Shown: positions 8,918 through 16,855, numbered from the stretch's first letter. The stretch is DNA of 55,974 bases from Bacillus sp. FJAT-49736 (GCF_018343615.1 NZ_JAGYPI010000002.1:1588-57561), one strand, 5' to 3'. Made by a program: numbers and translations. Notes: generated by a model not told the origin, from the letters alone.

Positions 8918-9009
8918 GTTATATTCTTTTAATCATATTCGTTAGTATGAATAATTTTCATGAAGTAATGCATGCTAATAGTGAACCATTAAAAAAAGGA
9001 GGAAAACGG

Positions 9010-9237
9010 ATGAGTGCCGTACAAAGAATCGCATTAGTGTTTACTATTATTGGCGCAATTAACTGGGGTCTCATCGGATTTTTTCAATTTGATTTAGTAG
9101 CTGCCATTTTTGGACATGCCAGTGCGTTAACGAGAATCATATATGGAATTGTTGGAATTGCCGGCCTTATTAATCTTGGATTACTATTCAAACCTAATCC
9201 GGAGCTGGAACGGTCTGAGGCAAGAACAACCCGTTAA
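9010..9237 (+). CDS. yuzA: DUF378 small membrane protein YuzA
   Basis: A 75-residue protein with two membrane helices (about 6-26 and 38-58), containing the DUF378 signature INWGLIGFFQFDLV and a GIVGIAGLINL second helix. Function is unknown. The start at 9010 is set by AAAGGAGG (8996-9003). A longer frame from 8947 would translate that ribosome-binding site, so it is rejected. The gene lies between pgi and glutamate dehydrogenase, matching the B. subtilis pgi-yuzA neighbourhood. Confidence 0.88.
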   Translation: MSAVQRIALVFTIIGAINWGLIGFFQFDLVAAIFGHASALTRIIYGIVGIAGLINLGLLFKPNPELERSEARTTR

Positions 9238-9238
9238 A

Positions 9239-9286
9239 AAAAAAAGAAAAGCAACTCTTCATAGAAGAGTTGCTTTTCTTTTTTAA
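9239..9286. terminator. Bidirectional terminator between yuzA and glutamate dehydrogenase
   Basis: AGAAAAGCAACTCTT and AAGAGTTGCTTTTCT form a 15-bp stem with a short loop, flanked by A9 on the left and T6 on the right. It serves both convergent genes. Confidence 0.9.
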
Positions 9287-9304
9287 ATACTTTTTTATAT
9301 TCTC

Positions 9305-10549
9305 TTATACCCAACCTCTAAATTTAGAAGCTTCTGCCGTATTTCGAAGACCAACCATATATGCTGCTAAACGCATATTAATATTGCGTGCCTCTGCAGT
9401 TGAATATACATTATTGAATGATTCCACTAATTTTTTCTGAAGCTTTTCATTCACTTCATCCTCTGACCAATAATACCCTTGATTATTTTGCACCCATTCA
9501 AAATAAGAAACGGTTACACCACCAGCACTAGCCAGTACATCAGGTACTAATAGCACGCCATTATCTGTTAAAATTTTTGTAGCTTCCATAGTAGTAGGTC
9601 CGTTTGCAGCCTCTACAATAATAGATGCTTTAACATTATGAGCATTGTCAGCCGTAATCTGGTTGGATATGGCTGCAGGTACTAAAATATCACAATCAAG
9701 CTCAAGAAGCTCTTTATTTGTAATGGTATTTTCGAACAACGTTGTTACTGTACCAAAGCTATCACGACGATCAAGCAAATAATCGATATCTAACCCATCA
9801 GGATCATGTAAAGCTCCATATGCATCGGAGATACCAATTACTTTTGCACCGGAATCATGAAGGAATTTCGCAAGGAAGCTGCCAGCATTACCAAAGCCTT
9901 GTATAACGATGCGTGCACCTTTTAAGTTAATTCCTCTTTTTTTAGCTGCCTCTTCGATGCAAATGGTAACACCTTGAGCGGTAGCCTTCTCACGTCCTTC
10001 CGAACCACCTAATACAAGCGGTTTCCCCGTAATAAATCCTGGCGAATCATTTTCACGCAATCGGCTGTATTCATCCATCATCCATGCCATAATCTGTGAA
10101 TTTGTATATACATCCGGAGCAGGAATATCTTTTGTTGGTCCAACAATTTGACTGATTGCCCGAACATAACCGCGACTAAGACGTTCAATTTCATTCATGG
10201 ACATAGTTCTTGGGTCGCACTCAATTCCACCTTTTCCACCACCATATGGGAGTCCAACTATTCCGCATTTTAGGGTCATCCACATAGATAATGCCTTCAC
10301 TTCATCCTCATTGACTTCAGGATGGAAACGTACCCCTCCTTTGGTTGGTCCAACAGCATCATTATGCTGTGAACGATAACCAGTAAAAACTTTTACTGTT
10401 CCATCATCCATTCTAACAGGTATCCTTACCTTCAATACACGTAATGGCTCTTTTAGGAGTTCATACATTTCATCATTAAAACCTAATTTTGAGAGTGCCT
10501 CTTGAATAATTGCTTGTGTTGATGTAAATAAATTTAGATTCTCTTCCAT
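9305..10549 (-). CDS. gudB: NAD-dependent glutamate dehydrogenase (GudB/RocG type)
   Basis: A 414-residue catabolic enzyme deaminating glutamate to 2-oxoglutarate and ammonia. Seen in sequence are the dimerisation and substrate-binding segment GGVRFHPEV, the catalytic lysine region LPYGGGKGGI and the Rossmann loop GFGNAGSF. The product is continuous, with no frameshift or active-site duplication of the kind that silences some gudB alleles. It lies 49 nt downstream of rocD with no terminator between, so the two are probably cotranscribed for ornithine/arginine use. GudB and RocG cannot be told apart from sequence alone. AAAGAGG precedes the ATG. Confidence 0.93.
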   Translation of the reverse strand: MEENLNLFTSTQAIIQEALSKLGFNDEMYELLKEPLRVLKVRIPVRMDDGTVKVFTGYRSQHNDAVGPTKGGVRFHPEVNEDEVKALSMWMTLKCGIVGLPYGGGKGGIECDPRTMSMNEIERLSRGYVRAISQIVGPTKDIPAPDVYTNSQIMAWMMDEYSRLRENDSPGFITGKPLVLGGSEGREKATAQGVTICIEEAAKKRGINLKGARIVIQGFGNAGSFLAKFLHDSGAKVIGISDAYGALHDPDGLDIDYLLDRRDSFGTVTTLFENTITNKELLELDCDILVPAAISNQITADNAHNVKASIIVEAANGPTTMEATKILTDNGVLLVPDVLASAGGVTVSYFEWVQNNQGYYWSEDEVNEKLQKKLVESFNNVYSTAEARNINMRLAAYMVGLRNTAEASKFRGWV

Positions 10550-10598
10550 CGATTTCGCCTCTTTATTTGATTAATCGTGTGACGCTTGTATTGTAACA

Positions 10599-11798
10599 TT
10601 AAGAAAGAACTTTTTTAATACGTTCAATTGCCCAATCCAAATCTTCCTTAGAAATTACTAGTGGTGGAGCAAAACGAATAACATTTTCATGTGTCTCTTT
10701 ACATAATAGGCCTTCTTGTTTTAATTCTTCACAATATTTCCTTGCAGGTTCATTTAAAACAACCCCAATAAATAATCCCCTTCCGCGAACTTCTTGAATC
10801 ATTGGGTTATTAATTTCTTTAAGCTTATTCATAAAGTAATCGCCAAGCTCATGGGAACGGTCTGCAAGCTTTTCATCTATTAATACATCTAATGCCGCAA
10901 TGGATACAGCACATGCAAGTGGATTTCCTCCAAAAGTAGAACCATGTGATCCAGGATTGAATACACCAAGAATATCTTTATTTGCTACTACACATGAAAT
11001 TGGGAAAACACCGCCTCCAAGTGCTTTACCTAAAATATACATATCCGGAGTAACCTCTTCCCAGTCACAAGCAAATAATTTTCCGGAACGGCATAATCCT
11101 GATTGAATTTCGTCTGCTATAAACAACACGTTATTTTCCTTACATAGTTCATAAGCAGCTTTTAGGAATCCTTCCGTTGGAATCACTATACCAGCTTCTC
11201 CTTGGATTGGTTCAATTAAAAATGCTGCTGTATTTGGAGTTATTGCCTTTTTTAACGCTTCAATATCACCATAAGGAATTAATTTAATTCCAGGCAACAT
11301 TGGACCGAATCCTCTTTTATATTCCTCGTCTGATGAAAGAGATACCGCTGTCATCGTACGTCCGTGGAAATTTCCTTCGCAGCCGATAATTTCTGCTTGG
11401 TCAGGAGCTACACCTTTTACATCATATGCCCAGCGACGTGCTGCTTTAACAGCAGTTTCTACCGCTTCAGCGCCAGTATTCATTGGCAATACCATATCCT
11501 TATTTGTCAGCTTAGATACCTTTTCATACCAAGGTCCTAGCTGGTCGCTATGGAATGCACGTGAAGTTAATGTCACACGGTCTGCTTGCTCTTTAAGTGC
11601 TTTAATAATTTTTGGATGGCGATGTCCTTGATTGACAGCTGAATAAGCACTTAACATATCCATATACTTATTACCCTCAGGATCCTTGACCCAAACACCT
11701 TCTGCTTCAGAAATAACAACTGGTAGTGGATGATAATTATGTGCTCCATAGTTTTCTGTTTGTTCTATCAGTTTCGCTGATTTAGTAATAGTTTCCAT
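10599..11798 (-). CDS. rocD: Ornithine aminotransferase RocD
   Basis: A 399-residue class III PLP aminotransferase converting ornithine and 2-oxoglutarate to glutamate semialdehyde and glutamate. The cofactor sites are visible: NTGAEAVE for phosphate binding, DEIQSG at 229-234, and Lys258 in [11 protein letters not shown] as the Schiff-base lysine. The start is the ATG eight nt after TTGGAGG. An in-frame TTG five codons earlier lies within the ribosome-binding site and is rejected. Downstream is glutamate dehydrogenase. Upstream is a rocA remnant, so the next pathway enzyme must be encoded elsewhere. Confidence 0.95.
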   Translation of the reverse strand: METITKSAKLIEQTENYGAHNYHPLPVVISEAEGVWVKDPEGNKYMDMLSAYSAVNQGHRHPKIIKALKEQADRVTLTSRAFHSDQLGPWYEKVSKLTNKDMVLPMNTGAEAVETAVKAARRWAYDVKGVAPDQAEIIGCEGNFHGRTMTAVSLSSDEEYKRGFGPMLPGIKLIPYGDIEALKKAITPNTAAFLIEPIQGEAGIVIPTEGFLKAAYELCKENNVLFIADEIQSGLCRSGKLFACDWEEVTPDMYILGKALGGGVFPISCVVANKDILGVFNPGSHGSTFGGNPLACAVSIAALDVLIDEKLADRSHELGDYFMNKLKEINNPMIQEVRGRGLFIGVVLNEPARKYCEELKQEGLLCKETHENVIRFAPPLVISKEDLDWAIERIKKVLS

Positions 11799-11868
11799 TA
11801 TAATATCCTCCAATCAAATATTAGGTGGCCTTCCACGCAAGATGGCCAGAATTGAATTTTTTTTGCGA

Positions 11869-12240
11869 TTACAGCATTTCAGATGTAGTCTTACCTTACA
11901 TATGAAGAGCTAAATAATCAGGCCCGCCTGCTTTAGAATCGGTTCCAGACATATTAAAGCCGCCAGATGGTTGGTAACCAACAATTGCACCTGTACAGCC
12001 GCGTTTAAAATATAAGTTACCGACATGGAAGTCTTCGCGAGCTTGCTCCATATGATTTCTGTTTGAGGTGATGACTGCGCCTGTCAATCCGTATTCCGTA
12101 TTATTTGCAATTTCAATTGCATGTGTGAAGTCTTTTGCTTTTGAGAATGCAACAACAGGTCCAAATATTTCTTCTTGCATTAATCGAGAATTAGGATCAA
12201 GATCAGCAAAAATGGTTGGCTGTATGAAGTAGCTGCTTTC
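11869..12240 (-). pseudogene. rocA: rocA remnant (P5C dehydrogenase, C-terminal part)
   Basis: About 115 codons match the C-terminal quarter of 1-pyrroline-5-carboxylate dehydrogenase: [12 protein letters not shown], then [29 protein letters not shown], and [16 protein letters not shown]. The first three quarters, including the catalytic Cys and Glu, are missing. At the 3' end a TAA (11898-11896) interrupts the family tail. The codons after it still read G-K-T-T-S-E-M-L followed by the ancestral stop at 11871-11869, so a Gln codon has become a stop. Homology ends upstream near codon SSYF, where other sequence is joined. The product cannot be an active dehydrogenase. Confidence 0.9.
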
Positions 12241-12282
12241 TACGTTATAACGTAACTTTCTAAAAAGAATCTCATAACCAAG

Positions 12283-12299
12283 TGCAAAAAATATTTGCA
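12283..12299. promoter_or_regulatory. Palindrome resembling a RocR binding site (proximal to rocA remnant)
   Basis: TGCAAAAAATATTTGCA is an inverted repeat (TGCAAA / TTTGCA around 5 nt). It resembles the TGCAA-N-TTGCA enhancer sites used by RocR in B. subtilis. It overlaps the apparent first codons of the remnant's open frame, which is therefore not a real start. The match to the RocR consensus is from memory. Confidence 0.5.
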
Positions 12300-12325
12300 T
12301 TTAGAAAACCCTTACAATATAATAA

Positions 12326-12342
12326 TGCAAAAATACGTTGCA
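12326..12342. promoter_or_regulatory. Second RocR-like palindrome (near rocR start)
   Basis: TGCAAAAATACGTTGCA, extended as AATGCAA...TTGCATAA, is centred 43 bp from the first site. It lies 44 bp before the rocR-like start codon, where it could also serve autoregulation. Confidence 0.5.
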
Positions 12343-12385
12343 TAATTCAAGTCTTTTTTATAAAAAATTTCAGGGGTGGTTTCAA

Positions 12386-13732
12386 ATGGATAATGAAACC
12401 TTATTGGCAATTTATAAAATCATTCTAGATTATTTAGATGTGGGGGTTCATGCAGTAGATAAAGATGGTAAAACCGTTATTTACAATAAGAAAATGATGG
12501 AAATAGAAGGCATGGACATAGAGGATGTTCTTGACAAAAATATCCTGGACGTATTTCAATTTTTTCAAGATGAAGAAAGTACACTGATGAAAATTTTGAA
12601 ATCTGGTGAATCTATCCTTAATTACAAGCAAAAGTATTTTAACAATAAAGGCATGGAAATTAACACAGTTCATAACTCCTATCCTCTTACAAATGAGGGT
12701 GGAACGATAGGTGCAGTAGAAATTGTCCGTGATGTCACAAAGCTTGAAAGAATTCTCGACAGCAGCAAGTTTATAAAAAGCGAATCGGACGCTTATACCT
12801 TTGAGCAAGTAGAAGCCAATAAATGGTTCCCTCAAGATGTATTGGTTGTAGCAAAACAAGCTTCCACAATGTCTTCCCCACTATTAGTCATTGGGGAGCA
12901 TGGAACATTCAAAAATATTATTGCCCAATGCATCCATTACAATAGTGCATTAGAAGGAAATTTTTATTCCCAAAATTGTGCAGAGCTTTCAGATGTCTAT
13001 ATGGAAAAATTATTATTTGGCGATAAGGATCAAGCTGGTATATTGGAAATTGCTGATGGAGGTACTCTTTTGCTGGAGGAAATCCACTTCCTTCCGATAG
13101 AAATACAAACAAGATTGCTATCTTCTTTGAAAAATAAAAAAGTAATGCGACTTGGTGAGAGGGTGGAAAGGCCGACAAACGTTAGGATCATTGGCAGCAT
13201 AAGTGATGATCCTATTAACGCCATTGGGGAAGGCAAGTTCTTAAAAGAGCTTTTTTATTTTTTCAGTCAATCATCGATTGTCATTCCGCCATTGAGAGAT
13301 CGCAAAAAGGACATTCCGGAAATGGTGAAGGTTTTAATAAAAAAATATAATGAAAGATTTCAGATGAATGTAAGATCAGTTTCAAAAGAAGTGCTATATG
13401 AGCTTAAAGAGTATGACTGGCCAGGCAATATGAAAGAATTAGAGCATATCATTGAAAACACGATGAAATTAATGAGAGATGAGGATTTCATTGACTCTCA
13501 TCATTTACCTGCCAATTTCAACCATAAGACAGCGGAGGAGAATGAGTTTTTATTTCATAAGGATAAAGAAATAAAACCTTTGGAGGATTATTTACAGGAG
13601 GCAGAAATTTATTATATACAAAAGGCATTGCAATTTCATGATTACAATATTACAAAAACAGCAAACTCCTTGCAAATGAGCAGGCAAAACCTTCAATATC
13701 GGCTACGCAAGCATGGTATTGCAAAAAAATAA
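12386..13732 (+). CDS. rocR: RocR-like regulator with degenerate sigma-54 activation domain
   Basis: A 448-residue protein with RocR layout. A PAS sensor domain (about 5-115) contains FNNKGMEIN and DVTKLER. The AAA+ domain spans about 150-375, and a Fis-type HTH about 409-446 (TKTANSLQMSRQNLQYRLRK). The start is the ATG after CAGGGGTGG. The AAA+ core is altered. The Walker A is GEHGTFK (170-176) instead of GxTGxGK, and the GAFTGA loop that touches sigma-54 is absent (LFGDKDQAGIL at 210-220). Walker B is LLLEEI in place of LDEI. PPLRDRKKDIP and the DNA-binding tail are kept. It probably still binds DNA but is unlikely to activate sigma-54 promoters, like TyrR-type proteins. It is divergent from the rocA remnant. 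Confidence 0.85.
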   Translation: MDNETLLAIYKIILDYLDVGVHAVDKDGKTVIYNKKMMEIEGMDIEDVLDKNILDVFQFFQDEESTLMKILKSGESILNYKQKYFNNKGMEINTVHNSYPLTNEGGTIGAVEIVRDVTKLERILDSSKFIKSESDAYTFEQVEANKWFPQDVLVVAKQASTMSSPLLVIGEHGTFKNIIAQCIHYNSALEGNFYSQNCAELSDVYMEKLLFGDKDQAGILEIADGGTLLLEEIHFLPIEIQTRLLSSLKNKKVMRLGERVERPTNVRIIGSISDDPINAIGEGKFLKELFYFFSQSSIVIPPLRDRKKDIPEMVKVLIKKYNERFQMNVRSVSKEVLYELKEYDWPGNMKELEHIIENTMKLMRDEDFIDSHHLPANFNHKTAEENEFLFHKDKEIKPLEDYLQEAEIYYIQKALQFHDYNITKTANSLQMSRQNLQYRLRKHGIAKK

Positions 13733-13762
13733 AAGTAAAGCCAGTGGCTTTACTTTTATTTT
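13724..13762. terminator. Bidirectional terminator between rocR and yugI
   Basis: AAAAGTAAAGCC-AGT-GGCTTTACTTTT is a perfect 12-bp stem with A and T runs on both sides. It overlaps the yugI stop codon. Confidence 0.9.
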
Positions 13763-14148
13763 TTGATTAAATCTTCCCGTTCTGATTGAGAAATCCATTC
13801 TTGTAATTTTTCTTTTAGGGTATTAAAGCCCTCAGTTGGTTCCTCTGTTTTTACGCTAATTTGACGGCGACGAGGTTTTGCAGCCGGTTGAGCCGCTTTA
13901 GGAGCTTCCTCTGTTGCACGGATTGAAAGGCTGATTTTTCCGCTTTCTTCATCAACAGAAAGAACTTTTACCTTCACTTCATCGCCAACCTTTAAATGAT
14001 CATGAATATCTTTCACAAAGCCGTGCTTAATTTCAGAAATATGAACTAATCCTTGAGTTTCTCCATCTAGTGCAATAAACGCTCCGTAAGGCTGAATTCC
14101 CGCTACCTTTCCAGTTATAACTGATCCAATTTCATAATTTGTTGTCAT
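13756..14148 (-). CDS. yugI: S1-domain RNA-binding protein YugI (general stress protein 13)
   Basis: A 130-residue cytosolic protein with one S1/OB-fold RNA-binding domain at residues 6-75 (GSVITGKVAGIQPYGAFIAL, then GLVHISEI and KVKVLSVDEESGKISLSIR). A Lys/Arg/Pro-rich linker and a short helical tail ending WISQSEREDLIKK follow. B. subtilis YugI (GSP13) has the same layout, binds ribosomes or RNA, and is stress-induced. TAGGAGTGG is the ribosome-binding site. It is monocistronic and convergent with rocR. Confidence 0.92.
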   Translation of the reverse strand: MTTNYEIGSVITGKVAGIQPYGAFIALDGETQGLVHISEIKHGFVKDIHDHLKVGDEVKVKVLSVDEESGKISLSIRATEEAPKAAQPAAKPRRRQISVKTEEPTEGFNTLKEKLQEWISQSEREDLIKK

Positions 14149-14326
14149 GGAACCACTCCTAATAATATTAATATTTTTCTCCTGTATATACGCAATAAAA
14201 AATTATATCATAACAGCCTTATTGAAGCAAAAATAAGCTTATCCACATTCGAATACTATATTCAATTAAACCGCATATTTGATACAAAAAATTCAAAATG
14301 CTAAATAAATGGCAATTATATTATTG

Positions 14327-14335
14327 TGGTACAAT
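14327..14335 (+). promoter_or_regulatory. Extended -10 promoter of the XRE regulator
   Basis: TGGTACAAT matches a TGn extended -10 (TACAAT at 14330-14335), 34 bp before the TTG start. No good -35 is present, as is usual for this promoter class. Confidence 0.5.
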
Positions 14336-14369
14336 ATAGGAAAATGCTTTCATTAGGAGGAATGTACAA

Positions 14370-14570
14370 TTGGCTTCTTTTGCAGAAAATCTTAGATTTT
14401 ACCGTGAACAAAGAAATATGTCCCAAGAGGAATTAGCGTTAAAGGCAAGATTAGGAACAGCGGTGATTGAAAAATACGAATCCGGAGAACAGGTTCCAAA
14501 TACAGATACCATCTTTAAGCTTTCTACTATTTTAGATGTACCGGCATCATCATTATCCGGTGAAGATTAA
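14370..14570 (+). CDS. Small XRE-family HTH regulator
   Basis: A 66-residue protein that is essentially a single Cro/CI-type helix-turn-helix (residues about 5-60: LRFYREQRNMSQEELALKA with recognition helix TAVIEKYESG). TTG is the start, with AGGAGG nine nt upstream. Such stand-alone HTH proteins usually repress by dimer binding, and the target is unknown. There is no sensor domain, toxin partner or phage gene nearby. About 145 nt of non-coding sequence separate it from the next plus-strand terminator. Confidence 0.85.
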   Translation: MASFAENLRFYREQRNMSQEELALKARLGTAVIEKYESGEQVPNTDTIFKLSTILDVPASSLSGED

Positions 14571-14713
14571 TAATATCAGGAATAATTTTTTCTTTACCTA
14601 GTTTATTATTATTGAAAATTGGTTATCCTTATACCACAAGGCTTTCTGATAGTGGAGGCTCAATACAGTTGGGCTAAAACTACACTAGTATTCCCCCTTT
14701 TTATTTATTTTTT
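14571..14713 (+). other. 3' region of the XRE gene with C-rich stretch
   Basis: This non-coding stretch before a strong terminator contains GTATTCCCCCTTTTTATTTA just ahead of the hairpin. Unpaired C-rich segments next to a terminator are typical of Gram-positive regulatory RNAs, so it could be a long 3' UTR or a small RNA. No internal promoter was convincing. Confidence 0.3.
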
Positions 14714-14745
14714 GACGAGACAAGCTTGCCTCGTCCTTTTTTTTT
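14714..14745 (+). terminator. Terminator downstream of the XRE gene
   Basis: GACGAG-A-CAAGCTTG-C-CTCGTC is a near-perfect palindrome, followed by C and nine T. Confidence 0.85.
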
Positions 14746-14747
14746 AG

Positions 14748-14773
14748 AAAAAAAGGACGAATTCATTTCGCCC
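14748..14773 (-). terminator. Terminator of yugE
   Basis: On the minus strand GGGCGAA-ATGAA-TTCGTCC (one G-U pair) is followed by TTTTTTT, starting 10 nt after the yugE stop. Confidence 0.8.
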
Positions 14774-14782
14774 TTTATTATT

Positions 14783-15067
14783 TTAAAGCTCACATGATGC
14801 TTGCTGCTGTATGGATATTAATGTGTTAGCTATATTCATGCAGCTGTCTAGTGGTATAACTTCCTCATAAGAAAATTCATAAATAGTTTGAATGCTCTTT
14901 GCTAAAGCTTGAACATCATCCCCAATTTCATGCACCACTTGAATCACATCCACAATTTCTGTCTCATAAGCATCCGAGCCATAGCCAAAAGGATCCCAAT
15001 CCTGGAGGGAAACCCTTAGCTTCCAATTCATCTCTTGCATATTCACTTTAACATCACCCAGGTTCAT
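14783..15067 (-). CDS. yugE: DUF1871 family protein YugE
   Basis: A protein of up to 94 residues with the DUF1871 core WDPFGYG-DAYETEIVDVIQVVHE and a helical remainder. Function is unknown. B. subtilis has yugE in the same wider locus. The start is uncertain. ATG at 15067 and ATG at 15040 (MQEMNWKLRV) are both preceded only by weak purine-rich sequence, and the family usually begins near the second. It is monocistronic, with a terminator immediately downstream. Confidence 0.8.
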   Translation of the reverse strand: MNLGDVKVNMQEMNWKLRVSLQDWDPFGYGSDAYETEIVDVIQVVHEIGDDVQALAKSIQTIYEFSYEEVIPLDSCMNIANTLISIQQQASCEL

Positions 15068-15274
15068 TCTACCACACTAGTGAAGCCTGGCACTAAGTCT
15101 ATGTGGTTCCTTGTATCACTTGTGTAGTCCCACTTGTGGACAATTATAGATATGGCAGTTTTTGTATAGAATATAATTTTGTAACAAATCTTATTATAGT
15201 CATTGCTCGGTGCTTTTTTCTAAAGAAGTTTTTCTTCATTACAGAAATGGGCCATTACTAAGAATTTTGTTTAA

Positions 15275-15303
15275 AAAAGCAACAAAGTTTAAAACGAGCC
15301 TTA
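15275..15303. repeat. Intergenic repeat copy 1 (AAAAGCAACAAAGTTTAAA)
   Basis: This exact 19-mer is also present at 34876-34894. After it both copies keep a similar GCC-TATAT segment. Both lie just 3' of a minus-strand gene. Confidence 0.5.
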
Positions 15304-15342
15304 TATAAAAAGAGACCAACAAAACTTATAGTAATGTTGGCC
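15304..15342 (-). terminator. Terminator of the 69-residue membrane protein gene
   Basis: On the minus strand GGCCAACA, a 13-nt loop and TGTTGGTC are followed by TCTTTTTATAT. Confidence 0.75.
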
Positions 15343-15350
15343 TTTGCTTA

Positions 15351-15560
15351 TTATTTGTTTTCCATATTTCTGCGAATCTTTTCTTCCATTTCATTTGCTT
15401 TTGATAATTGTTTTTTATTAACCTTTAAAATAACGATAAAGGTAATCACAGCTAAAATGGCAAAAATAGATAATGAAATAAATGCCGGGATATATTCTCT
15501 TTTATCCTCCGGGAAATATAGGAACAAATTTAAAACCATTGCATGTAAAGGGTTAAGCAT
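15351..15560 (-). CDS. Small single-helix membrane protein, unknown
   Basis: A 69-residue protein whose ATG follows GAAAGGGAG by 6 nt. A TTG seven codons upstream would translate the ribosome-binding site and is rejected. One strong membrane helix spans about residues 28-50 (IPAFISLSIFAILAVITFIVIL), followed by a charged tail (KKQLSKANEMEEKIRRNMENK) that could form a short coiled coil. The amphipathic N terminus has NPLHAMVLNLFLYFP. No family is recognised. It sits between yugE and ppiB with its own terminator. Confidence 0.7.
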   Translation of the reverse strand: MLNPLHAMVLNLFLYFPEDKREYIPAFISLSIFAILAVITFIVILKVNKKQLSKANEMEEKIRRNMENK

Positions 15561-15675
15561 GAAAATCTCCCTTTCGATCAAATAAATTTATGGAGCATAA
15601 TATTATATCATAACCATTGCTTTTATTATATCAATTTCCCATATTGAAAACCAATAGCGGTGATTGACAACTTTT

Positions 15676-15715
15676 TTACAAAATAAAGAGCTGCATTTTA
15701 GCAGCTCTTTATTTT
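15676..15715 (-). terminator. Terminator of ppiB
   Basis: AAAATAAAGAGCTGC and GCAGCTCTTTATTTT form a 15-bp stem around a 6-nt loop. The stem overlaps the ppiB stop codon, and a T-rich run follows on the minus strand. Confidence 0.85.
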
Positions 15716-16311
15716 AATACAGTTATTTTTTCAATAACAACGTCTTCTTCCGGTTTATCATGCATTTTTGTTGAAACGGACGCAATTTTATCTACTACAT
15801 CCATCCCCTCAATTACATGACCAAACACAGTATGGCGGAAATCAAGCCAAGGAGTGCCGCCGTTTTCTGTATAAGTATTCACAATCTCTTCTGGGTATCC
15901 AGCTTGTACTAGCTGTGCCTTCATGCTAGGATCCATTTGTTTGCTTTGAACGATAAAAAATTGACTTCCGTTTGTGTTAGGACCTGCATTAGCCATGGAC
16001 AATGCTCCGCGCAAATTGAATAGCTCTTTAGAAAATTCATCCTCGAAAGCTTCTCCGTAGATACTTTGGCCACCTGTACCATTTCCAGAAGGATCCCCGC
16101 CTTGGATCATAAAGCCATTAATGACGCGATGGAAAATAATGCCCTCATAATAGCCGTTTTCACTATGTGTAACAAAATTTTCGACTGTTTTTGGTGCATG
16201 CTCAGGGAATAACTTAATTTTAATAGTCCCCATATTGGTCTTCATTTCAACAAGCTTTTCATTTTCCAACACTTCATTCGTTAATTGCGGATATGTATAT
16301 TGTTCTGTCAT
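15709..16311 (-). CDS. ppiB: Cyclophilin-type peptidyl-prolyl isomerase
   Basis: A 200-residue cytosolic cyclophilin that speeds cis-trans isomerisation at proline. Signatures are [15 protein letters not shown] (catalytic Arg), the [18 protein letters not shown] core and [16 protein letters not shown] with the conserved His. It is longer than the 143-residue B. subtilis PpiB because of an N-terminal extension (about 20 residues) and an insert around [11 protein letters not shown], as in other Bacillaceae long forms. GGAGATTGAACCG precedes the ATG. It is divergent from kapB. Confidence 0.93.
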   Translation of the reverse strand: MTEQYTYPQLTNEVLENEKLVEMKTNMGTIKIKLFPEHAPKTVENFVTHSENGYYEGIIFHRVINGFMIQGGDPSGNGTGGQSIYGEAFEDEFSKELFNLRGALSMANAGPNTNGSQFFIVQSKQMDPSMKAQLVQAGYPEEIVNTYTENGGTPWLDFRHTVFGHVIEGMDVVDKIASVSTKMHDKPEEDVVIEKITVLK

Positions 16312-16465
16312 CGGTTCAATCTCCTTTATTTGTATGTCATTACTCTTCCTTACTTTACTAGAATTTTGCCGTTAAGCCAAGCATCCATACCTTTTCTTTG
16401 CTTTTTTTTTAAACTTCTTCATAATAATGAATATATTTACCAGTGCAGAGTGGAGGAGATTACTC

Positions 16466-16855
16466 ATGGAAATAGGACAAATTGTCACCTTTTTTAATAA
16501 AACAGGAAAATATGTTGGAGAAATTACAGCATGCTATTCTGATCGATATTTAGTTAAAACCTTGGCTGTATTAAAGCATCCAATGCAAGGTGATCTGCAT
16601 CATCCGAAGGAAACAGAAGTAGCTTTTTTTCACGAAAGAAAAGCATTGGCATATCGTGAGCAAACTAATATCCCGTTGAAAATGGTTAAGCCTTATGAGG
16701 GGGATGTACCGGATTATAGTGAGTCATTACAAGATGCTTTTCATAAGCTCTATGGAGAATTAAATTCGGAAGAGAATGCATTTAATCGAAAAAGCATCGA
16801 GTGCTTAAATAGTATTCAAAAGGAATATGCAGCGATGTATTCGATAAATTGGTAA
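16466..16855 (+). CDS. kapB: Kinase-associated protein KapB
   Basis: A 129-residue protein matching KapB through TVTFFNKTGKY-like opening strands, VLKHPMQGDLHHP and FFHERKALAYREQTN, followed by MVKPYEGDVPDY. In B. subtilis KapB is needed for the sporulation kinase KinB to feed the phosphorelay. The start is the ATG ten nt after GGAGGAG; an upstream TTG frame from 16427 runs through that site and is rejected. No kinB-like sensor kinase lies beside it, unlike in B. subtilis, so its kinase partner would be elsewhere. Confidence 0.9.
   Translation: MEIGQIVTFFNKTGKYVGEITACYSDRYLVKTLAVLKHPMQGDLHHPKETEVAFFHERKALAYREQTNIPLKMVKPYEGDVPDYSESLQDAFHKLYGELNSEENAFNRKSIECLNSIQKEYAAMYSINW

Noticed and set aside
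11896-12300. Open frame starting at 12300 as a complete small dehydrogenase gene
   Set aside because: The first codons are the 12283-12299 palindrome, no ribosome-binding site precedes them, and the rest is a truncated C terminus of RocA without catalytic residues.
12326-12342. Apparent sigma-54 -24/-12 promoter (TG-ACG-TTGCA) in front of the rocA remnant
   Set aside because: The -24 GG is absent, and the same bases are explained better as a palindromic RocR-type site with a matching partner 43 bp away.
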